Shown here: one piece after another, positions 53,034 to 60,418 of the stretch | Layout: the number at the start of each line of letters is the position of its first letter | How positions within the stretch are numbered: the stretch's first letter is position 1 | NCBI RefSeq assembly: GCF_003443735.1 | Contig: NZ_CP031969.1 | Location: forward strand, 9,256,090 to 9,320,089 | Direction: 5' to 3' | DNA: 64,000 bases | Source: Streptomyces sp. CC0208 | GTDB taxonomy: Bacteria; Actinomycetota; Actinomycetes; Streptomycetales; Streptomycetaceae | Program-made: the position numbers and the translations under genes | Notes under the pieces: generated by a model | What the model was told of the DNA's origin: nothing | What the model saw: only the letters and a program-made list of their open reading frames with translations | Database searches by the model: none

Positions 53034-56000
53034 TCAGGTGTCGTCCGGTTCGATGCCGGCGTAGGCGAGGAATGCGGCCAGGGCCTCGCGGTAGATGGCG
53101 TTCATCTGCCGGCGCACCTCGGGGGACCAGCGACCGTGCATGCGGCGCAGGATGCCGGCGAGGTCGGACTGCCAGGAGTCCTCGTGGAAGGCGTAGTCGA
53201 CGAGGTGCAGCGTCATGTCGGTGCCGCCGCGGCGGGCGCGCCCGGCGAGCTGGATCATGTCGACGACCATGCCGGCCACGATCTCTTCCTGCAGGACGTG
53301 GGCGGTACTGACGAACCCGGGCGCGGCCCGCATGATCATGCCCATGCGGGCCCAGGCGGCGGCCCGGGCCTCCCTGAGGTCCCCGACGGGTGTGCTGGTG
53401 GGCGTGAAGGGCAGAGAGCCGATCCCGGCGGCGTTGACGCTGGCGTACATCTCTGCCGGGTCGGTCAGCAGGGCCAGCGGCCGGGTGCACAGATAGACCG
53501 GCGTGATGGCCGACTTGGTGCCGATGACGATGTTCAGGCCGCGGGCGATCCGCGCCATCGGCACGACGAGGATCGTCCCCTTGCGGGGGAAGTCCTCGAA
53601 TTCGTCCGGGGTCAGCTCGGTGATGCCGGGCGGCAGGGGCGGCAGCTTGGCCCGCCAGTGCCGGTCGGCCGGCACGGCGACACACAGGCCGCCGGTGTAC
53701 TGGCCTGCGGAGTGGATGCCGAGGGCGAGGTGGCGGCAGTGCTCGTAGGAGTTGACGACGACCGCCGCATGCGCGCGGTCGGGGTCGGTGCGCGCGATGC
53801 GGGCGAGTTCGTCGTGGATCACCGTGTCGTAGAGGCGGTCACCGAGTTTGATCAGTGCTTCGCGTTTGTGCTGCTGGGGGATGCCGGAGATCTGGATGGC
53901 CCGCTGAGTGACCGAGTCGGTGATCATGCGGCGTTTGGCGCGGATACTGTCGGGCGCGGCATCGGTCATCCACCACTTCACGTCCGCGTGCACGTGCTCG
54001 CGCACGGCCTGGGGGAAGTAGGCGGTGGCCGACAGACCCAGCACCGGCCGTTCCACGCCGGCCATTGCGAGGGAGACAATGCTGCCCAGCTGGGCGGTGT
54101 AGGTGTGGGGGTCGCCGCTGATGCTCTGGGCGGTCAGCTCGGCGTTCTTGTGGGGGTTGTCCAGGCCGGTGACCCGGTAGCCGGTGATCGCCTTGCCGAG
54201 CATGCCGTAGGGGAGGATGTGGGCGGCCACCCCGGTCTCCAGGCGCTGGGCGAGGGTCCGGGCCGAGCGCATGCCCAGCGAGCGTAGCTGGCCGGTCTTG
54301 TTGCGCAGCAGCGCGAGGGTGTCGTCGAGCTCGGCCAGCCACATCCGCACGATCAGCAGTTCGATGGCCTCGCTGCGGTCGTGGGGATCCTTGACGACGT
54401 CGAGCAGCACCTCGTTCAGCTCGAGCTGGACAGAGGCCAGCAGGTCCTCCCCGCGCGGCGCCAGCAGGTCGCCCAGCAGCCGCCGCACCGCGGCCAGATG
54501 CGGTGCCAGCGCAGGATCGCCTGCACTGGCCGTGTCCGCTCCGCCCCCGCCTGCGGGTGAGGCGGGCCGCAGGGCGTTGAGCTCGTCGAAGAGGCGGGCG
54601 GGGATCTCCTGCTCGCTGGTGATGCCCTCGTCGGGGAAGAGCAGTGTGATCAGACGCCGGTCCCGGCTGCCGGCCAGGTGCCAGCCGGTGCTGTTGACGC
54701 CGGGCCGCTCACGGGAGGGCCCGTGGCCTTCGTAGTGACGCAGGTGCAGCAAATCCTCGCAGATGCTGGCCAGCAGGAATTCCGACAGATAGCGGGCATG
54801 GCTGATGGTCGGGCACAGCGCCTTGACCGCCTCAGGCGACAGTTTGGCCTTGTCCTCGTCCAGCTCCCGCAAAGGCACGGTCGGCTGGCGCCGGGAGTCC
54901 AGGACGAGCTCGCTGGAGCACAGGTCCAGCGCGGTCGACTGGAACTGGTCGACCTCGTCGATCATGACGGTGTGCGAGCGGCGCAGCACGAACTCCGCCA
55001 CCGACACGTCCGCGACGGCCCGCCCGTCCAGACGGATACCGAGGGGAAAGTGACCGGTCATGAAGTTGTGGTGGTTGGTCACCACCACCGAGGCGGTGCA
55101 TGCCTGCCGGTGCTGGGCGTACTTGCCGCAGGTGGCCGTCCACGGGCAGGCGGCCCGGTCGGTCGCCGGCGGCAGCGGCGACAGGCCGCGGCACGGCTCC
55201 TGGCCGGGCGGGTAGGGGTGACTGGACTGGGTGTGATGGCTGAGCGCGCAGCCGTAGGACAACTGGTCCAGTTTCCACAGGGTCTTGTCCGGCTGCTCCA
55301 GCAGACTGCCCTCGATGCGGGCGGCGACCTTCATCGCCCGCTCGTGCAACCGCGAGGGCGACATCAGCGGCGTGCACGTCTCCGTGCGGCCCAGCTGCTC
55401 AAGGTCCCGGCTGATGTCCCAGGCCGCGGACAGCGTGGCCTCGACGGTGGGCAGCACAAGAGTGACGGTCAGGCCGTTGACCGCATACCAGGAGGCGGCC
55501 ACCCGCACCAGGACACTCTTGCCGGTCCCGGTGGGCGCGTTGAGGATGTCCATCGGCCCCGCGGCCAGCCGGATCAATTCCTGCGCGGGGACCGCGTCCG
55601 TGGTCTGCAACTGCGCGAACAGGTTCGCAAGGACCGTGTGCACGTACCGGTCCGCGGCCGGGTAACGCTCGTCGATCAGGCGGGCCAGCTCGAGCAGCTC
55701 ACCGGCCGGTAGGGCCACCTCCTCCTGGTAGGGCACCGTGCGCACCTCGGGCAGGCCCGCCCGGTCGGCCGCTTCGTCTTCGCCGTCGGCGAAGACGGGG
55801 ATGACGGTGCGCCCCTGAATGAGCCCGGAGCCTGCCGCGTACTGGGTGCGCGGCAGCCAGATGCCCGGTCCGGCCGGCTCGTCCGGGCGGCGGCGGGGAT
55901 GATCGCGGTGCAGCCGCTGAAGCATCCGGTCGACGTACTCCAGCAGGTCCCCGCCCACCAGCGCAATAGCGGCCTCGGCCCGTGCCGCGCTGGGACCCGC

Positions 56001-56324
56001 GGGCCTGAAGGGCAGGGCGGCTGGCTCACCGGGCGCGTAATCCAGCAACTCCCGCGCGCGGGCGGCGAAGATGGTGACCGAGGCCAGTTCCTGCGGGGCG
56101 AGCGCCACCACCGCACCGATGCGCCGCTTCTCGTCGTGCTGCAGATCCCGCCACCGCGTCCACTTGTCCAGCTGACCGCTGAGCAGGAACGCCGCGTCCC
56201 TGAACGACGCGACAGGAGGGTCGCCCGCCTCCCCTTCGCGGGGGAAGTAGTGGGCTGCCAGGGCCAGCGCGGCCCCGATCGCCCCGGCCGTCTTGGACAG
56301 ACGCCTGCTCCGGGTCACTGCCAT
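53034..56324 (-). CDS. DinG-like helicase of the pPIWI-RE island
   Basis: A 1096-residue protein. Walker A is NAPTGTGKSVLVRVA (Lys about 268). A Cys-rich insertion (about 360-405: CALSHH, then CRGL, then ACPWTATCGKYAQHRQAC) fits the FeS cluster of XPD/DinG helicases. The DEAH-box equivalent is VMIDEVDQF (about 455). Motif VI is QLAGRARRGGTDMTLHLVDY (about 1026). The N-terminal 230 residues match no domain I can name but would correspond to the island's Z-type domain. It overlaps the preceding nuclease gene by 10 bases and lies 30 bases before the pPIWI-RE gene. It probably unwinds the target for the PIWI protein. Confidence 0.8.
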   Translation of the reverse strand: MAVTRSRRLSKTAGAIGAALALAAHYFPREGEAGDPPVASFRDAAFLLSGQLDKWTRWRDLQHDEKRRIGAVVALAPQELASVTIFAARARELLDYAPGEPAALPFRPAGPSAARAEAAIALVGGDLLEYVDRMLQRLHRDHPRRRPDEPAGPGIWLPRTQYAAGSGLIQGRTVIPVFADGEDEAADRAGLPEVRTVPYQEEVALPAGELLELARLIDERYPAADRYVHTVLANLFAQLQTTDAVPAQELIRLAAGPMDILNAPTGTGKSVLVRVAASWYAVNGLTVTLVLPTVEATLSAAWDISRDLEQLGRTETCTPLMSPSRLHERAMKVAARIEGSLLEQPDKTLWKLDQLSYGCALSHHTQSSHPYPPGQEPCRGLSPLPPATDRAACPWTATCGKYAQHRQACTASVVVTNHHNFMTGHFPLGIRLDGRAVADVSVAEFVLRRSHTVMIDEVDQFQSTALDLCSSELVLDSRRQPTVPLRELDEDKAKLSPEAVKALCPTISHARYLSEFLLASICEDLLHLRHYEGHGPSRERPGVNSTGWHLAGSRDRRLITLLFPDEGITSEQEIPARLFDELNALRPASPAGGGGADTASAGDPALAPHLAAVRRLLGDLLAPRGEDLLASVQLELNEVLLDVVKDPHDRSEAIELLIVRMWLAELDDTLALLRNKTGQLRSLGMRSARTLAQRLETGVAAHILPYGMLGKAITGYRVTGLDNPHKNAELTAQSISGDPHTYTAQLGSIVSLAMAGVERPVLGLSATAYFPQAVREHVHADVKWWMTDAAPDSIRAKRRMITDSVTQRAIQISGIPQQHKREALIKLGDRLYDTVIHDELARIARTDPDRAHAAVVVNSYEHCRHLALGIHSAGQYTGGLCVAVPADRHWRAKLPPLPPGITELTPDEFEDFPRKGTILVVPMARIARGLNIVIGTKSAITPVYLCTRPLALLTDPAEMYASVNAAGIGSLPFTPTSTPVGDLREARAAAWARMGMIMRAAPGFVSTAHVLQEEIVAGMVVDMIQLAGRARRGGTDMTLHLVDYAFHEDSWQSDLAGILRRMHGRWSPEVRRQMNAIYREALAAFLAYAGIEPDDT

Positions 56325-57574
56325 GCCGCCCCCGCCTTCTTGCAGATCAGTTCACCAATGCCGCTCGCCGTCGCGGCCTTCAGCGCGAACTCGCCCGCCA
56401 CGGAGCCCACCAGTTCCAGGCTGGACTCGCGGTAGTCGGGTACCACCAGCCACTCGGCGCCGCCCCGGTCCCCGCCGTCCGCCTGGATCTTCTTCGCCAG
56501 CAGCAGGGCGGAGGTGTAGTCCTTGACGTCGAGGCGGAACTCCGCCCGGCTCGCACCCTGTCCGGCGGTGACCAGCAGGTCGTAGGCGTCCAGCTCCGGC
56601 CACAGCGCCACCGACAGGCCCCGTTCGCGCAGCGCGTCGAAGAGGGCGATCTCGACAAGGCCGGGCACGGTCGTCCAGCGCCACACCCCCCGGGTCAGCG
56701 CCTTGTGCCCCTCCACGGGAACTGGCTCGGGGACCTGTCCGGTCAGATCCGGGAACAGCACCGCCTGCGCACCCGACGGCGCAGCCGGCCGGGACTGTGG
56801 ACGCAGCACGGGGGGTCGCCCTGCGTCGGGGAGCTTAAAGGAATATGCGGCCCCCCAGGTGGCGTGCGGACGGTGAAAACAGCGCACACCGCCCGTCCTG
56901 GTTCCGGCCCGGCTGCCGTGCACCGTGACCTTCATCGGCCAGTGGCAGACCGGGCACGCAAACCACCACCGGTCCCACATCGCGTCGAAGCAGACGGGCC
57001 GGTAGAACTCCGCGACGCTGCTGGGCAGGTTCAGCCGCCGCAGCTGCGCATCGGAGCCGGCCGGCATACGGATCAGGCTGGAACGCCCGTGCACGTAGGC
57101 GTCCTGGTCCATGCGTTTACGCAGGGCCGTGAAGACCCGGTCCTGGTCCATCTCGGCTTCCAGGGTCCGGGTGCTGGCCGGCCGCCCGCCGTGCGTGGTC
57201 TTGGCCAGCGCGCGCATGAGAACCCGCTGCTCGATCTCCAGGTCGAAGAAGTCCTCGTCGAAATCACCGTCCGGATCGATCAGCCGGACGCCGTCCATCT
57301 CCTCCGCCGGCACAGCAGCAGGCAGCAGCCGGGCCAGGTCCCCCCGCAGCAGCGCGCGGAACCGGCCGAAGGACAACGGCGCTGCTGGGCCCCGGGCCGC
57401 CTGGACGCGCCCGTAGGCGTCCATCAGCGTGCCCAGCCGTCCCTCGGCAGACTGCTCGGTGTCGGTGAGAGCCTTGGCGGCCATCGCGGCCGCCGCCATC
57501 ACCATGTGACGCACGGCCGCATCGGAAAGTCCGGCCTCTGCCGGAGAGTTCGCTAAATCCACGGCACGCACCAT
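56315..57574 (-). CDS. REase-type protein of the pPIWI-RE island
   Basis: A 419-residue protein from the ATG at 57574 (MVRAVDLANSP); an ATG at 57610 adds 12 residues. The N-terminal 200 residues are helical and correspond in position to the island's Y domain. A CPVCHWPMKV...CFHRPH zinc-type motif lies near 220-260. The C-terminus has a PD-(D/E)XK nuclease core: GLVEIALFDALRERG (Glu), LDAYDLLVTAG (Asp), then EFRLDVKDYTS (Asp-Val-Lys, about 348), followed by a helix and AEWLVVPDY. This is the nuclease partner predicted for pPIWI-RE systems. It is the first gene of the three-gene operon. Confidence 0.8.
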   Translation of the reverse strand: MVRAVDLANSPAEAGLSDAAVRHMVMAAAAMAAKALTDTEQSAEGRLGTLMDAYGRVQAARGPAAPLSFGRFRALLRGDLARLLPAAVPAEEMDGVRLIDPDGDFDEDFFDLEIEQRVLMRALAKTTHGGRPASTRTLEAEMDQDRVFTALRKRMDQDAYVHGRSSLIRMPAGSDAQLRRLNLPSSVAEFYRPVCFDAMWDRWWFACPVCHWPMKVTVHGSRAGTRTGGVRCFHRPHATWGAAYSFKLPDAGRPPVLRPQSRPAAPSGAQAVLFPDLTGQVPEPVPVEGHKALTRGVWRWTTVPGLVEIALFDALRERGLSVALWPELDAYDLLVTAGQGASRAEFRLDVKDYTSALLLAKKIQADGGDRGGAEWLVVPDYRESSLELVGSVAGEFALKAATASGIGELICKKAGAAWQ

Positions 57575-57603
57575 AAAGGGCGGCACTGACAATCGGTCGT
57601 TCC

Positions 57604-57633
57604 GCACCATGAATTCGCACAATGGTGCGAATT
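57604..57633. promoter_or_regulatory. Nested inverted repeats at the start of the pPIWI-RE operon
   Basis: AATTCGCAC (57612-57620) and GTGCGAATT (57625-57633) form a perfect 9-bp dyad with a 4-base loop. GCACCAT (57604-57610) and ATGGTGC (57622-57628) form a second, overlapping dyad. The site covers the stop of the XRE gene and the upstream ATG (57610) of the nuclease gene, in AT-rich sequence. It may be an operator, or a small attenuator between the two genes. Confidence 0.45.
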
Positions 57634-58892
57634 TAATTGTCCGTGACACGCTCCACGGCCGCGTCGGCCGCAATGTCCGGATACAACTCCCGGTAATCCG
57701 CGGCATGGTGACGGATGTGATCCCTGCCAGCCGCAGTCACCACCCACCGGTACACCCCCTCCTGGCGCCCGTCACCCTCGTCGGGCAGACAGTCGATGAA
57801 CCCGCGGCTCAGCGTCCCGCCGGGCCGGTAACCGGTCCCGAGATAGAACTTGGCCCGCCCCCACAGAGCGTCCTCCGCCAGCCCGGCCCCGCCTGCCTCG
57901 GCCACCTTGACCAGCGCGGTCCACAACCACTCCGACAACAGATCTCCGCGCGTACGACCGGCAGATCGTTCACCCAGCCCTGCCCGGGCGCAGGCCCGCC
58001 CCGCACGGGTCATCTCGACCACAACGCGTGGCACGAACCCGAGCGGAAACACCTCCACCTCGTCCTCGCTCACCCGCAGCAGACCCCGCCGCGCCAGTGC
58101 GTGCAGCGTCGCCCCAGCCCCGGCGTCGTGCCAGCCCTCCGCCCGCAGCCGCTCCTGAACGCGGGTGTAGCCGGTGAACGCCGGATCCGCTCTCACCGTG
58201 AAAGGAATCCGACGCCATTTCGCCGCCTGTCCCGGATCGCGTCCTGCTGCCCGGCTCTCACCGGCCCGGCTCTCAGCCTGCTGATCCTCACGGAAGCACG
58301 CGACCAGATAGCCACGTTGACGCTGCGTCAGCTCTTCCCATGCGCCAGAGCCGGCGCGCCGCTGTCCCTGCTGCCGGCCCGGCGTCCCCGGCGTCCTCGG
58401 CGCCCGGAGCAGGTGCCCCTGCTCCGGGAACGACCTGAACCAACTGCGGCGTACCGTCCGCACCGGCACGCGGTAAATCTTCGCCAGAGCCGGGATAACC
58501 TCCTGCAGCGCCTCCCCCGACGACCAGGCCGTCACCGCACGCCCGGTCTCCAGTGCCTGCAGCTTCCACTCCGTCACCCTGCCCAGTTCGGCGGGCAGCG
58601 CTGCGTCCAATAGAGGAACCACATCTACCCGGTCCAGTCCAGCAAACCGCCGCAGATCGGCCAGCGACTCCTCACCTGCAGGAACCCCCGCCAGCTCGTG
58701 CGCAGATGTCTTCAGCGCCCGGGCCATCAGCCGCAACCGACGTGGTGAAGGCGCGTGGGCGCCCTGCTCGTACGAAGCGATCTGCCGGGCCGACACCCCA
58801 ACAGCAGCGCCCAACTGAGCCTGCGTCAGGCCAGCCTTCCTTCTCAGCAGCACGAGCGAACCCGGAGCGAACGGTTCGATCCGTCGAGGCAT
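57633..58892 (-). CDS. XRE-family regulator upstream of the pPIWI-RE operon
   Basis: A 419-residue protein. Residues about 8-62 are a clear XRE helix-turn-helix (VLLRRKAGLTQAQLGAAVGV, then SARQIASYEQGAHAPSPRRL). The rest (about 100-419) is helical with no family I recognise; one stretch, WRRIPFTVRADPAFTGYTRV, may be a winged helix. The ATG at 58892 is preceded by seven bases and then TATAAT, so the message is probably leaderless. The frame continues upstream to 59288 but runs through the divergent gene. It lies 23 bases before the pPIWI-RE nuclease gene and is likely to control it, and its own promoter, through the palindrome upstream. Confidence 0.7.
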   Translation of the reverse strand: MPRRIEPFAPGSLVLLRRKAGLTQAQLGAAVGVSARQIASYEQGAHAPSPRRLRLMARALKTSAHELAGVPAGEESLADLRRFAGLDRVDVVPLLDAALPAELGRVTEWKLQALETGRAVTAWSSGEALQEVIPALAKIYRVPVRTVRRSWFRSFPEQGHLLRAPRTPGTPGRQQGQRRAGSGAWEELTQRQRGYLVACFREDQQAESRAGESRAAGRDPGQAAKWRRIPFTVRADPAFTGYTRVQERLRAEGWHDAGAGATLHALARRGLLRVSEDEVEVFPLGFVPRVVVEMTRAGRACARAGLGERSAGRTRGDLLSEWLWTALVKVAEAGGAGLAEDALWGRAKFYLGTGYRPGGTLSRGFIDCLPDEGDGRQEGVYRWVVTAAGRDHIRHHAADYRELYPDIAADAAVERVTDN

Positions 58893-58898
58893 AGCACC

Positions 58899-58924
58899 AT
58901 TATAGACTTCCTGAAGTCTATAAT
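58899..58924. promoter_or_regulatory. Palindromic operator with -10 boxes on both strands
   Basis: ATTATAGACTTC and GAAGTCTATAAT form a perfect 12-bp inverted repeat with a 2-base centre. Each end is a TATAAT -10 box, one for each direction. On the minus strand the -10 lies at the distance expected for transcription to start at the ATG at 58892. The arrangement suits repression by the XRE protein made there. Confidence 0.65.
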
Positions 58925-59060
58925 GAGACCCGCGTAGCCGCGGCACTGCCCGTCTAAGTGGTACAGGCGCCGAGCGCGTGGGCCCAGCGCCCCGCCGCGA
59001 GACATCAGCACGCTGGAAGCTCGCCGCAGCCAAGGCACTGGACCGACGGAAGGCGGAACG

Positions 59061-59984
59061 GTGACATCGCAGGCACGACACGAACTGGCCGTATGGATCG
59101 ACCAGACCACCCAGGAGATGGCCAGCGAGTATGAACGCATCCGTGCTCGTGCCACTGAAGACCCTGGAACAGCAGGAGACCAAGGCGAGGAGAATTGGGC
59201 CCAACTGCTGCGCCAGTGGCTTCCCTCCAGCTACCAGGTCCGCACCAAGGGCCGAATCCTCTCTCACGACGGAACAGCCAGCCGGCAAGTCGACGTCGTC
59301 GTCCTACGTCCTGGATACCCGGCCAAACTCCTGGACAAAAAGCTCTACATCACCTCGGGAGTTGCCGCCGCTTTCGAATGTAAACTCACCCTCACGGCAG
59401 CCCACCTGGAAGAAGCGGCACAGACAGCCGCCGAAATCGCCCGCATGACAGCTCCCCGCCAAGGCACTCCCTACCGCGAGCTTGTAAGCCCTCTCCTCTA
59501 CGGTGTCCTGGCACACTCACACTCCTGGGCCCAACCAGGCACCGCCCTTGAAAAGATCAACGACAACATCATCTCAGGGGCCCGTCACCACGCCCGGCAC
59601 GCCCGTGAGCACCTCGACCTTGTGTGCGTCGCCGACACCTGCACGGCTTTGAAGTCCACCGAATTTCGCCTGCTGCACCCGCCCGAGGGGGACACCCAAC
59701 TGTTCTGCATGGTCGGGCATTTCCTCGCCTGCGGCCAGGTCCCGCCCGTAGGTGCACTGCTGGCCTACGTAATGATTCGCCTCGGCTGGGAGGACTCGGC
59801 GGTGCGGCCGTTCGCCGAGTACTTCAGACTCTCCCGGTTGCTCTTGCGCGCGTCGGGCGGCGCCGCCAATCTGCATCCCACCGGTCTCACACCGGACACG
59901 GAAAAGGAAGCGCTGAGCAAGTCGACAGACTTCCTACGAGAACAGCCCTGGTCCTGGGACGAGTGGTCCCTCAGCCTTGAATGA
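59061..59984 (+). CDS. DUF6602-type nuclease-like protein
   Basis: A 307-residue protein with a GTG start and GGAAGG upstream. The N-terminal part is GEENWAQLLRQWLPSSYQVR, then TASRQVDVVVLRPGYP (Asp), then VAAAFECKLTLTA (Glu-Cys-Lys). This is the order of a PD-(D/E)XK nuclease core and matches DUF6602 proteins. The rest is helical (LHPPEGDTQLFCMVGHFLAC in character) with no catalytic features. It diverges from the XRE regulator of the pPIWI-RE operon, sharing its palindromic promoter region, so it may belong to the same system. DUF6602 genes are often near restriction and other defence genes; their function is not established to my knowledge. Confidence 0.7.
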   Translation: MTSQARHELAVWIDQTTQEMASEYERIRARATEDPGTAGDQGEENWAQLLRQWLPSSYQVRTKGRILSHDGTASRQVDVVVLRPGYPAKLLDKKLYITSGVAAAFECKLTLTAAHLEEAAQTAAEIARMTAPRQGTPYRELVSPLLYGVLAHSHSWAQPGTALEKINDNIISGARHHARHAREHLDLVCVADTCTALKSTEFRLLHPPEGDTQLFCMVGHFLACGQVPPVGALLAYVMIRLGWEDSAVRPFAEYFRLSRLLLRASGGAANLHPTGLTPDTEKEALSKSTDFLREQPWSWDEWSLSLE

Positions 59985-60014
59985 GCAGCGTCGCCAGGAG
60001 CCTTAGACCGTGTC

Positions 60015-60074
60015 CTACGTGGTGAGGCGGACGAGTCGTTTGTAGCAGCACATGGCTGCCGCGAGTCCGAGATA
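60015..60074 (-). pseudogene. 3' end of an IS5-family transposase
   Basis: On the minus strand the sequence reads LGLAAAMCCYKRLVRLTT and a stop at 60015. This is the usual end of one group of IS5-type transposases, and the bases beyond it (GACACGGTCTAAGG) look like the IS end. Everything else of the element is missing. It abuts the broken Mrr gene. Confidence 0.55.
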
Positions 60075-60322
60075 AACTGGTCCTGCAGTGCAAGCACTAT
60101 GTGCGGCCGGTGGGTTCCAAGGAGGTGCAGACCTTCAACGGAACGGCGCGCCCTGAGCACAAGGCGCATCACCCCATCATGATCGGTCTGAGCGGGTTTA
60201 CCCAGCCGGCCACTGACTTCGCCGCCCGGCACGGGATCATCCTGCTGGGGCGGCCGGAACTGAAACGCTGGGCCCACGGAAACCATCTCTACACCATCAT
60301 CGAGACCGAAGCATCGGAGTGA
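60071..60322 (+). pseudogene. C-terminal fragment of an Mrr-type restriction endonuclease
   Basis: The frame begins at the transposase fragment and reads KLVLQCKHYVRPVGSKEVQT, then FNGTARPEHKAHHPIMIGLS, then GFTQPATDFAARHGIILLGR and ELKRW to a TGA at 60322. QCKHY is the Gln-x-Lys part of the Mrr-like PD-(D/E)XK core. The catalytic Asp and everything before are gone, so the enzyme is dead. The IS insertion and a deletion probably caused this. Confidence 0.65.
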
Positions 60323-60418
60323 TTCCCGTTGCCCTTTGCGGTTCTCGGCGCGGCGGCGGCGCAGCCGAATGCCATCCGTCCTGGCTGGGAACGGACCACA
60401 AGCGCCCATGTACTGGGG

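Noticed and set aside
50767..53685. Long minus-strand frame overlapping the pPIWI-RE and helicase genes
   Set aside because: Arg/Pro/His-rich translation without domains, in a shifted frame of two well-supported genes.
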